Shown piece after piece: positions 45,417 through 52,087 of a stretch of 52,087 nucleotides of DNA. A program made the position numbers and the translations under genes. The stretch covers positions 1 through 52,087 of the forward strand of contig NZ_FPBF01000008.1 in the NCBI RefSeq assembly GCF_900116615.1. The letters run 5' to 3'. The stretch comes from Algoriphagus locisalis (lineage in GTDB: Bacteria > Bacteroidota > Bacteroidia > Cytophagales > Cyclobacteriaceae). Below the pieces are notes generated by a model. It was not told the origin of the DNA and did no database searches. It saw nothing but the letters and a program-made list of their open reading frames with translations. Positions within the stretch are counted from its first letter, which is position 1. Each line of letters opens with the position of its first letter.

Positions 45417-46679
45417 TTAAGCCTTTGTTAATTGCTTTGCAATACTTGTTTGATAAGCTGCAAAAGCCGGGATAATAGAAGCCAAAACTCCAACCGTTAA
45501 CGCATAAACTACTATCCAAAGTTCTTGTCTTAGGAAAATCCATGGCTGAAGAGCCCCTACAACTCCCTGCTCATTCTGAGAAATAATCACCGAAAGAAAA
45601 GTGTGACCGAGTAAAATTCCGAGAATTGCCCCCATAAAGGTCAGCATGACTCCTTCCAGAAAAATCAAAAACAAAAGCTGGATCCTTGAGGCTCCTATTG
45701 CTCGCAGTATCGCCAAATCGTACTTTCTTTCCTTCAGTGAATTATAGAGCGCTATGAAAATCCCCAAACCTGAAATACCGATAATCACCACAGCAAGACC
45801 CTGCAACAAGGTAATTCCTACACCTAACAATTCGAAAAGTCTAGCCATTTCGAAGGATGGTGAAGCTGCTTGCATAGAAGTACCGGAATTGATCTGCCGA
45901 GGTAGCTGAATAGCTGCCATGGGGTTTCTGTATTGAATCAAAAGCGTGGTCAACGCTCTGGATTCAGTTGTTTTAGGAAAACCTTTGATGGCAATATCTT
46001 TTGAAAAATCGATGTTGTGATGCTCCGTATGATTTTCTGTAGAATCCGAATTCTCAGGTTCCTCTGCGTCATGCGTGTACCAAATAGATTCCACACTTGT
46101 AAGGATCAGCCGATCTAGTACATTTCCCGTTGGCTTTAAGATGCCCGCTACTTTGAATTGATTAGCGTCATGCTCATGGCTTCCTACGCTGATCCCATGA
46201 CTGCCCAAGAATTCATCTCCTACTTTATACCCAGATTTCTCTGCCACTTCTGCACCCAATACCACTTCAAATGGTTTTCGCCAAAGGGCTCCGCTTTCAA
46301 GGGTAGCTTCGTACAGTGCAGGATAATCGTGATTAGTGCCTACAATTCTAAAACCTTGGTAATTGTCTCCCAAAGCCATAGGAATAATATTTTTCACCAA
46401 GCGGTTTCTTGAAAGCTTTTGGGCTTCCTCCATTGGAATATTCCCTGTAGGAAAATCGATATGATACACCCCCGCAAGAATCAACTGCAGCGGACTCCCC
46501 TTTGCCCCAACTACCAGATCAATCCCAGCTGCATCCTGATTCATCTTCTTCTCAAATTGATCTTGGATAAGCAAAAGCACAGTAATAATAGCCAACCCTA
46601 AAGCCAACAACAATACATTCAGACTGGTCGAAAGCGGCCTGAATGTCAAATATTTCCAACTCAGTTTAACTAAATTCAT
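45417..46679 (-). CDS. FtsX/MacB-like ABC permease with His-rich loop
   Basis: This 420-residue protein has one N-terminal membrane helix, a large periplasmic MacB_PCD-type domain, and three C-terminal helices with the FtsX motif (KERKYDLAILRAIGASRIQL). The periplasmic part has an unusual His- and acid-rich insertion at about residues 205-225 (THDAEEPENSDSTENHTEHH), and SHGISVGSHEHDANQF before it. Such loops often bind zinc or other transition metals. It overlaps the ATPase gene by 4 bases. It may be a mechanotransmission-type or lipoprotein-release-like system rather than a classical importer. Confidence 0.88.
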   Translation of the reverse strand: MNLVKLSWKYLTFRPLSTSLNVLLLALGLAIITVLLLIQDQFEKKMNQDAAGIDLVVGAKGSPLQLILAGVYHIDFPTGNIPMEEAQKLSRNRLVKNIIPMALGDNYQGFRIVGTNHDYPALYEATLESGALWRKPFEVVLGAEVAEKSGYKVGDEFLGSHGISVGSHEHDANQFKVAGILKPTGNVLDRLILTSVESIWYTHDAEEPENSDSTENHTEHHNIDFSKDIAIKGFPKTTESRALTTLLIQYRNPMAAIQLPRQINSGTSMQAASPSFEMARLFELLGVGITLLQGLAVVIIGISGLGIFIALYNSLKERKYDLAILRAIGASRIQLLFLIFLEGVMLTFMGAILGILLGHTFLSVIISQNEQGVVGALQPWIFLRQELWIVVYALTVGVLASIIPAFAAYQTSIAKQLTKA

Positions 46680-47308
46680 ACTGATTTTACTTCTACAAAA
46701 TTTGGAATATGTGCTTTTACTCGTTGATCGTGAGTGACGATGATCAGTGCCGCACCGATCTTAGCAGCTTGAGTCTTGAGCAGTTTGACTACTTTTTCAG
46801 CATTCTCATCATCCAAGCTAGAAGTAGGCTCATCGGCCAGAATTAATTTGGGACTAGTTGCAAGTGCTCTGGCTATGGACACACGCTGCGCTTCACCTTC
46901 GCTAAGTGTTAAAACGGACGATTTTGCTTTACCCGCCAACCCTAACTCGCCTAGAAGTTCTTCAATATTTTGACCTTTCTTTCTACTGAAAAAATGAGCC
47001 ATTTGAAGGTTTTCCTTCACATTGAGCGCGGCTAAAAGGTGTGGTTTTTGAAAAACGATGCCGATTTCTTTCCCGCGAAACAAGTCCAACTCCTGCCCAT
47101 TCAAAGCTGCTAAATTCTTACCTGCTAACTTTATTTCTCCAGCCTCAGGTTTGAGTAAGCCCGCAAGCAAATTTAACAAGGTGGTTTTGCCAGAACCTGA
47201 TTTCCCTAGGACCAAAAGGCTTTCTCCTGCATCCAGCCCAATATCAGGAAAAATCAATTTTGCTTGTCCTGAATGGGTATATTCTATTTTTTGAGATTCA
47301 AAAAGCAT
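46676..47308 (-). CDS. LolD/MacB-like ABC ATP-binding protein
   Basis: This 210-residue ATPase has Walker A LGKSGSGKTTLLNLL, Q-loop GIVFQKPHLLAALNV, signature TLSEGEAQRVSIARAL (LSEGE, a LolD-like variant), Walker B LILADEPTSSLD and H-loop IIVTHDQR. It works with the FtsX-like permease downstream. It starts 2 bases after the kinase gene stop, so all four genes from 48486 to 44949 form one probable operon. Confidence 0.92.
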   Translation of the reverse strand: MLFESQKIEYTHSGQAKLIFPDIGLDAGESLLVLGKSGSGKTTLLNLLAGLLKPEAGEIKLAGKNLAALNGQELDLFRGKEIGIVFQKPHLLAALNVKENLQMAHFFSRKKGQNIEELLGELGLAGKAKSSVLTLSEGEAQRVSIARALATSPKLILADEPTSSLDDENAEKVVKLLKTQAAKIGAALIIVTHDQRVKAHIPNFVEVKSV

Positions 47309-47310
47309 AG

Positions 47311-48486
47311 TTACTTAACGGGGATTTCTACTTTAAAAGTTGTGCCGTTTTTGGTATCGCTTTCGAAACTGATCTCTCCCTTCAAGACATCGATACATTT
47401 TTTGACAATAGACAGTCCCAATCCTGAGCCCTCTACAATCCCCACATTTTTTGCCCGGAAAAAACGGTCAAACAACTGGCCTTGTTCTGCTACTGGAATA
47501 CCAATTCCCTTGTCAGTTACGACACCTATCAATTTACTATCCACATATTCCAGCTTGAAAACTACTTCCTGTCCGTCCTTGGAATATTTCACACTATTAG
47601 AAAGTAGATTTTCGAAAATCTGATACAATAGCTCGCTATCCGATGTAATTACCTTGGGTAGGTTCACCAACTCGGTCTTAATTTTCACATCATTCTCTTT
47701 GCTGGCGCTGACAGTATCCAGCACCTCCTTCACAAAAGCACCCAAAAACATCTTCTTGGGCTTGAACTCTATTTTATCCGCATCTGCTTTTCCAAAGAAC
47801 AATACGCTTGTCAGCAAATTATTCAGTGCTCTGACAGAATTTTCAATTTTGAACGAATGTTTTGAGATCTTAGCCTTGAATGGATGATCCTTCTCCGCGT
47901 AAATCTGGAGCAATTGCGCGGAGCTCAGGATAGAAGTAAGGGGAGTTTTGAAGCCATGAGAAACGTTCAACACAATCCTGGATTTCAATTCATTGATTTC
48001 CCGTTCTTTTTCCAGAGCTTTTGTCAGCTCTCTATTGGCATTATATAGCTCTTCGGTACGCTGTTTTACCTTTTCTTCCAGCTCATTATTGAGCTTTTGC
48101 AGTTCTTTTTCCTTACGATCCTTATAGATCGCCAATTCAATCACCATGTTCAGCTCGCGGATGTTGAATGGCTTGATCACATAGGCACTTGGATTAGTAC
48201 CCACCACCTTATTAAGTGTCTCAGCATCAGAGCTTGCACTCAGATACACCACTGGGACATCATAAATTTCATTGATAATTTCGGTGGTTTTGATACCATC
48301 TAGCTCCCCTGCCAAATTGATATCCATCATCACCATATCTGCATGATTTTCAGATAGAATATCCAAAGCTTTTTCCCCTGAATCCGCTATACCGAGTATT
48401 TCATGTCTGTTTTTCTCAAGTGCCCGCTGAAGTAAAAGTGCTGAAACCGGATCGTCCTCAACGATGAGAATTTTTAGGGTAAACAT
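47311..48486 (-). CDS. Response regulator-histidine kinase hybrid
   Basis: This 391-residue cytosolic protein has an N-terminal receiver domain: acidic pair Asp11/Asp12, phospho-acceptor Asp55 in MVMMDINL, Ser83 and Lys105 in YVIKPFN. A coiled coil follows at about 122-172. The DHp domain has His177 in NVSHGFKTPLTSI, and the ATPase domain has N box NLLSNSVKYS, DKGIGIP and GSGLGLSIV. There is no membrane segment. The start at 48486 is used; the longer frame from 48564 adds a hydrophobic tail without support. The acidic residue normally after the His is Gly178. Confidence 0.92.
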   Translation of the reverse strand: MFTLKILIVEDDPVSALLLQRALEKNRHEILGIADSGEKALDILSENHADMVMMDINLAGELDGIKTTEIINEIYDVPVVYLSASSDAETLNKVVGTNPSAYVIKPFNIRELNMVIELAIYKDRKEKELQKLNNELEEKVKQRTEELYNANRELTKALEKEREINELKSRIVLNVSHGFKTPLTSILSSAQLLQIYAEKDHPFKAKISKHSFKIENSVRALNNLLTSVLFFGKADADKIEFKPKKMFLGAFVKEVLDTVSASKENDVKIKTELVNLPKVITSDSELLYQIFENLLSNSVKYSKDGQEVVFKLEYVDSKLIGVVTDKGIGIPVAEQGQLFDRFFRAKNVGIVEGSGLGLSIVKKCIDVLKGEISFESDTKNGTTFKVEIPVK

Positions 48487-48717
48487 AGGTGATGGTGGAA
48501 GTGATAACTCTATTTTGAATCGAAAATATAAAAAATATGCTTCTAGCAAGTAGAAATAGAACAATTGCTTTAGAAAACACCCTTTCCTGCATCGACTTCT
48601 CCTAGAACTTCTTTCAACTAATCAGGGCTTAATTGCTATCTGGTCTGACCGCCCATCCCCTTTACGTAGGCTTTCTCAAAGAATCTCCAAATTCCCAGCA
48701 TATTGTCACCCTTTTCT

Positions 48718-48747
48718 TTTGTGGGTGGTGGGTTTATTATATTTTTG
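48718..48747 (+). promoter_or_regulatory. Candidate sucD promoter
   Basis: TTTG at 48718-48721, an 18-base spacer and TATTTTTG at 48740-48747 match the Bacteroidota promoter pattern well, 23 bases before the sucD ATG. Confidence 0.65.
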
Positions 48748-48770
48748 TGCCAAACTATAGAAATCGCATC

Positions 48771-49652
48771 ATGAGTGTACTAGTAAATAAAAATTCCAAG
48801 GTAATCGTACAAGGATTCACCGGGTCTGAGGGTTCTTTTCACGCACAGCAAATGATCGAATACGGTACTAACGTAGTCGGCGGTGTTACTCCTGGTAAAG
48901 GAGGCTCGACTCATTTGGAGAAGCCTGTATTCAATTCTGTAGAAGAAGCTGTACAAAAAACTGGTGCAGACACTTCCATCATTTTCGTACCACCGGCTTT
49001 TGCTGCGGATGCGATCATGGAAGCTGCAGATGCAGGTATCAAAGTAATCATCGCTATCACAGAAGGAATTCCTGTTGCTGATATGATGAAAGCTAAGCCA
49101 TATATCATAGAAAGAGGCGCTACACTTATTGGTCCTAACTGTCCGGGTGTAATCACTCCGGGAGAAGCAAAAGTTGGCATCATGCCAGGTTTCGTCTTCA
49201 AAACAGGTAGAATCGGTATCGTATCCAAGTCTGGAACCTTGACTTACGAAGCTGCTGATCAAGTAGCCAAAGCTGGTCTAGGTGTATCTACTGCCATCGG
49301 TATCGGCGGAGATCCTATCATCGGAACTTCTACCAAGCAAGCAGTACAGTTGCTAATGGAAGATCCTGAGACTGACGCGATCGTGATGATCGGTGAAATT
49401 GGAGGAAACTACGAAGCTGAGGCAGCGAAGTGGATCAAAGAAAACGGCAACAAGAAGCCTGTAGTAGGATTCATCGCCGGACAAACTGCTCCTGCTGGAC
49501 GTAGAATGGGTCACGCGGGTGCGATTATCGGAGGCGCTGACGATACCGCTGCTGCAAAAATGAGAATCATGAGAGAAAATGGAATTCACGTGGTAGATTC
49601 TCCGGCGGAGATCGGAGCTACCATGGCTAAGGCTTTGGGTGTGAATGCATAA
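48771..49652 (+). CDS. sucD: Succinate-CoA ligase, alpha subunit
   Basis: This TCA cycle enzyme subunit makes ATP or GTP from succinyl-CoA. The start at 48771 (MSVLVNKNSKVIVQGFTGSE) gives 293 residues, the normal length. The longer frame from 48633 runs back through the promoter. CoA-binding GFTGSEGSFHA, IGPNCPGVITPGE, SKSGTLTYEA and the phospho-histidine segment GRRMGHAGAIIGG (His248) are all present. The beta subunit gene sucC is not next to it here. MeaB in the same window feeds the same succinyl-CoA pool through methylmalonyl-CoA. Confidence 0.97.
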   Translation: MSVLVNKNSKVIVQGFTGSEGSFHAQQMIEYGTNVVGGVTPGKGGSTHLEKPVFNSVEEAVQKTGADTSIIFVPPAFAADAIMEAADAGIKVIIAITEGIPVADMMKAKPYIIERGATLIGPNCPGVITPGEAKVGIMPGFVFKTGRIGIVSKSGTLTYEAADQVAKAGLGVSTAIGIGGDPIIGTSTKQAVQLLMEDPETDAIVMIGEIGGNYEAEAAKWIKENGNKKPVVGFIAGQTAPAGRRMGHAGAIIGGADDTAAAKMRIMRENGIHVVDSPAEIGATMAKALGVNA

Positions 49653-49689
49653 ATAACTGTCAGGTGTCCGATGTTGGATGCCCGGTGTT

Positions 49690-49726
49690 AAAAAAACCGC
49701 TTCGATTAAGTTCGGAGCGGTTTTTT
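49690..49726 (+). terminator. Rho-independent terminator after sucD
   Basis: AAAAAACCGCT and AGCGGTTTTTT pair around a short loop that itself begins with TCG/CGG pairing. The structure ends in a T-rich run. Confidence 0.85.
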
Positions 49727-49790
49727 CTTTTTTAGTAGCTAGATGTAAGACTCAAGTATCAAGATTGTAGTATTAAACACACATTAGCTT

Positions 49791-50231
49791 TTAGTTTAAT
49801 TTTCTCTGAAAATCACTTCTACTTCTAGCAATTTGACCGTCTGGAAAAATAAACCTCATTGATATTTCATTAGTAGATTTTTTCTCAATCAAATAAGGAT
49901 AAGGTTCTACTTTTCCTGTCTTAAAAACATAAAGCGTATCTCCCTTAATAAGCCAACGCCCTTTGAGATGAACTAGCTTTTCTTCTCTTTGATTTACATC
50001 TGACCAAAAAACAGAGTCTTTAGTAAACCTATAATATGCACTATCCAAAACCAGTTTATTTAATCGATTTACCTTTTCTTGCTGATCCTCAATTAGGTTT
50101 TTATAGCTTTCTGACAAAACTAGATTCTCCAAAGCTTGTGATTTAGTGATCTTCCATGAACCCAACAGGTATTCTGGATCAATGTTGAGTAAACTAAAAA
50201 GTATAACTATTAGATATATGAGTTTCAGCAT
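49791..50231 (-). CDS. Small exported hypothetical protein, lipocalin-like pattern (146 aa)
   Basis: An N-terminal hydrophobic segment (LKLIYLIVILFSLLN) may be a signal or anchor. The body has YLLGSWKITKSQA, YYRFTKDSVFW, HLKGRWLIKGDTLYVFKTG and NEISMRFIFPDG, a GxW plus beta-strand pattern seen in lipocalin-like small proteins of Bacteroidota. I do not recognise a specific family. It stands alone between sucD and the ABC-F gene. Confidence 0.7.
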   Translation of the reverse strand: MLKLIYLIVILFSLLNIDPEYLLGSWKITKSQALENLVLSESYKNLIEDQQEKVNRLNKLVLDSAYYRFTKDSVFWSDVNQREEKLVHLKGRWLIKGDTLYVFKTGKVEPYPYLIEKKSTNEISMRFIFPDGQIARSRSDFQRKLN

Positions 50232-50340
50232 AAAAATGAAGTTGAATATTTTTAAATCACTAGTTAATCTATGAAATTAAAGTTAGAATGACAATTACCT
50301 AATCTCAAATTTTGAATTAAAAATTTCAAATCCTAAACCT

Positions 50341-50348
50341 TACCTTTG
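50341..50348 (+). promoter_or_regulatory. Candidate -7 box TACCTTTG of the ABC-F gene
   Basis: It fits TAnnTTTG and lies 20 bases before the ATG at 50369. A TTTG at 50311 is too far upstream (26-base spacer) to be a convincing -33 element. Confidence 0.5.
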
Positions 50349-50368
50349 CCGCTTCAATTCCGATACTT

Positions 50369-52000
50369 ATGATTTCAGTAGATAATGTCGCCGTTATTCA
50401 CAGCGGTTCCACCCTTTTCAGCAATGTTTCCTTTGCCATCAACGAAACCGACAAGATTGCCTTGATGGGGAAAAACGGTGCTGGAAAATCGACACTTTTG
50501 AAGATCATTGCTGGAGAGACCAAGCCGAGTTTAGGTTCTGTTTCTGCTCCTAAGGATTTTGTGGTGGCTTATCTGCCTCAGCATTTGTTGACTTCAGATG
50601 ATTGCTCGGTGATGGAAGAGACTTCCAAGGCTTTCGCCAGCTACTTGAACATGAAGACGGAAATCGAGCGAATCAATGAGGAATTGACTGTAAGAACTGA
50701 CTACGAATCCGATGAATATTACAAGCTGATCGAGCAGGTTTCGGAGTTAAGTGAAAAATTCTATGCAATTGAGGAAGTCAATTACGAGGCTGAAGTGGAG
50801 AAAGTGTTGCTAGGTCTTGGTTTCGAAAGAACTGATTTAACACGTTCTACCTCAGAATTTTCCGGTGGATGGAGAATGCGAATTGAATTGGCAAAAATTC
50901 TTTTGCAAAAGCCTGATTTGATACTTTTGGATGAGCCTACTAACCACTTAGATATTGAATCCATTCAGTGGCTGGAGGATTTTCTTTTGAATAAAGCGAA
51001 AGCGGTAGTGGTGATTTCCCACGATAGAGCTTTTGTAGACAATATTACTACCCGAACTATCGAGGTGACAATGGGTCGCATTTACGATTACAAAGCTAAA
51101 TACAGCCATTACCTAGAACTAAGAAAAGAGCGTCGCGAACAGCAGCAAAAGCAATACGAAGAGCAGCAAGCAACGATTGCAGACATTCAAGGATTCATCG
51201 ACCGCTTCAAGGGTACTTATTCTAAGACACTTCAGGTACAATCACGGGTAAAAATGTTGGAGAAAATGGAAATCATCGAAGTGGATGAGGTGGATAGCTC
51301 TGCCTTAAAGCTTCGCTTCCCGCCTTCTCCAAGATCAGGAAACTACCCTGTGATCGTGGAAGACATGAGCAAAAGTTATGATGAGCATGTGGTTTTCAAA
51401 AATGCGTCTATGACTATCGAGCGCGGCCAGAAGGTTTCATTTGTTGGTAAAAACGGGGAAGGTAAATCTACCATGATCAAGGCAATTATGGGCGAGATCG
51501 ACTTCGAAGGCAAATGTGAGTTGGGTCATAACTCTATGATTGGCTATTTCGCCCAAAACCAAGCTTCCTTGCTGGATGAGAGTTTGACAATTTTTGAAAC
51601 GATCGACTACATAGCAGTTGGAGAGATCCGAACTAAAGTAAAAGACATTCTAGGTGCCTTTATGTTCCAAGGCGATGCCATCAACAAGAAAGTAAAAGTG
51701 CTTTCAGGTGGTGAGAAGACACGATTGGCGATGATCAAGCTTTTGCTTGAGCCGGTGAACTTGCTGATTCTCGATGAGCCTACCAATCACTTAGACATGA
51801 AAACCAAAGACATCATCAAAGACGCTTTGAAGGCGTTTGATGGGACTTTGATTATCGTTTCTCACGATAGAGACTTTTTGGATGGCTTAGTCACTAAAGT
51901 CTTTGAGTTTGGAAACAAGCGGGTGAAAGAGCACTTTGAGGATATCAATGGATTCCTTAGAAATAAGAAGATTGAGAATTTGAAGGAAGTGGAGAGGTAG
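50369..52000 (+). CDS. ABC-F family ATPase (ribosome-associated)
   Basis: This 543-residue soluble protein has two ABC domains. The first has GKNGAGKST, FSGGWRMRIELAKIL and LILLDEPTNHLD. The second has GKNGEGKST, LSGGEKTRLAMIKLL and LLILDEPTNHLD. A charged helical linker lies between them (about residues 245-300, RKERREQQQKQYEEQQATIA). There is no membrane domain, so it is not a transporter. ABC-F proteins act on the ribosome in translation regulation or antibiotic protection. By layout it resembles the housekeeping YbiT/YkpA-like group, but resistance-type function cannot be excluded by eye. Confidence 0.94.
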   Translation: MISVDNVAVIHSGSTLFSNVSFAINETDKIALMGKNGAGKSTLLKIIAGETKPSLGSVSAPKDFVVAYLPQHLLTSDDCSVMEETSKAFASYLNMKTEIERINEELTVRTDYESDEYYKLIEQVSELSEKFYAIEEVNYEAEVEKVLLGLGFERTDLTRSTSEFSGGWRMRIELAKILLQKPDLILLDEPTNHLDIESIQWLEDFLLNKAKAVVVISHDRAFVDNITTRTIEVTMGRIYDYKAKYSHYLELRKERREQQQKQYEEQQATIADIQGFIDRFKGTYSKTLQVQSRVKMLEKMEIIEVDEVDSSALKLRFPPSPRSGNYPVIVEDMSKSYDEHVVFKNASMTIERGQKVSFVGKNGEGKSTMIKAIMGEIDFEGKCELGHNSMIGYFAQNQASLLDESLTIFETIDYIAVGEIRTKVKDILGAFMFQGDAINKKVKVLSGGEKTRLAMIKLLLEPVNLLILDEPTNHLDMKTKDIIKDALKAFDGTLIIVSHDRDFLDGLVTKVFEFGNKRVKEHFEDINGFLRNKKIENLKEVER

Positions 52001-52032
52001 TGGGATGTTGGATGCCTGGACGCCGTGGCGGC

Positions 52033-52087
52033 TCGGATGTCGGATGTCGGATGTCGGATGTCGGATGTCGGATGTCGGATGTCGGAT
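52033..52087. repeat. Heptamer tandem repeat (CGGATGT)n, runs off right edge
   Basis: About 7.8 perfect copies of a 7-base unit begin 33 bases after the ABC-F stop and continue to the window edge. A related 13-base string (GATGTTGGATGCC) occurs at 52004-52016 and after sucD at 49670-49682. Confidence 0.95.

Noticed and set aside
48633..48770. Upstream in-frame start for sucD at 48633
   Set aside because: The extra 46 residues run through the promoter and are absent from the conserved family start MSVLVN.
48780..49262. Minus-strand ORF of 160 codons inside sucD
   Set aside because: It is antisense to a strongly conserved enzyme gene and has a composition of a shadow frame (many Ser, Cys, Asp, Phe).
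52033..52087. Heptamer tract as a possible CRISPR or origin iteron array
   Set aside because: There are no spacers between units, and no replication gene or DnaA-box context. It is a simple tandem repeat.

Overview
The window looks like chromosomal DNA of a Bacteroidota member, most likely an aerobic Cytophagales/Cyclobacteriaceae bacterium close to Algoriphagus (inference). Support comes from promoters of the TAnnTTTG type, the near absence of Shine-Dalgarno sequences, many lipoproteins, a DUF5687 ABC permease, a BtuB-BtuG type B12 uptake locus, and MeaB, HemJ, SCO and cytochrome c genes. No rRNA, tRNA, CRISPR array, insertion sequence or prophage was seen.

Region 1 (1-19526, minus strand) is the N-terminal part of one giant secreted repeat protein that runs off the left edge. 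At least 6,508 codons are present: a signal peptide, three DUF11-type domains, then about 56 immunoglobulin-like repeats of about 107 residues (DUF7507 / TIGR01451 type). The same reading frame carries the repeat motifs at every point I checked. Eleven repeats contain an EF-hand-like acidic loop, and an 11-repeat block has been duplicated with an offset of 3,534 bases.

Region 2 (19527-27320) starts with an AT-rich spacer holding one doubtful ORF. A small secreted protein follows, then a three-gene RND efflux operon (lipoprotein adaptor, HAE1-type pump, NodT-type outer membrane factor) closed by a strong terminator.

Region 3 (27316-31721) holds a Fic AMP-transferase gene with a 70-bp-period array of TGTCCA/TGGACA sites in front of it, a two-gene ABC exporter (ATPase and DUF5687 permease), and a ribbon-helix-helix/MazF-type toxin-antitoxin pair.

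Region 4 (31716-38277) is a divergent vitamin B12 uptake locus. BtuF, BtuC and BtuD lie on the minus strand. A cobalamin riboswitch followed by a TonB-dependent receptor (BtuB) and a BtuG-like surface propeller lies on the plus strand. MeaB, the chaperone GTPase of B12-dependent methylmalonyl-CoA mutase, is encoded 2 kb further on.

Region 5 (38295-44876) holds an AAA/DUF4143 ATPase behind a 32-bp-period palindromic array, a DUF3298 lipoprotein, MeaB, a small membrane-anchored protein, HemJ, an SCO protein, a cytochrome c, a small helical lipoprotein and a class IV aminotransferase.

Region 6 (44949-52087) holds a minus-strand operon of a response regulator-histidine kinase, a LolD-like ATPase, an FtsX-like permease with a His-rich loop and a DUF3299 protein. 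After it come sucD, a small exported protein, an ABC-F ATPase and a CGGATGT heptamer repeat that runs off the right edge.

The most interesting items are the giant repeat protein with its nested repeat history, and the two unrelated genes (Fic and DUF4143 ATPase) that each sit behind a regularly spaced palindromic array overlapping the promoter.
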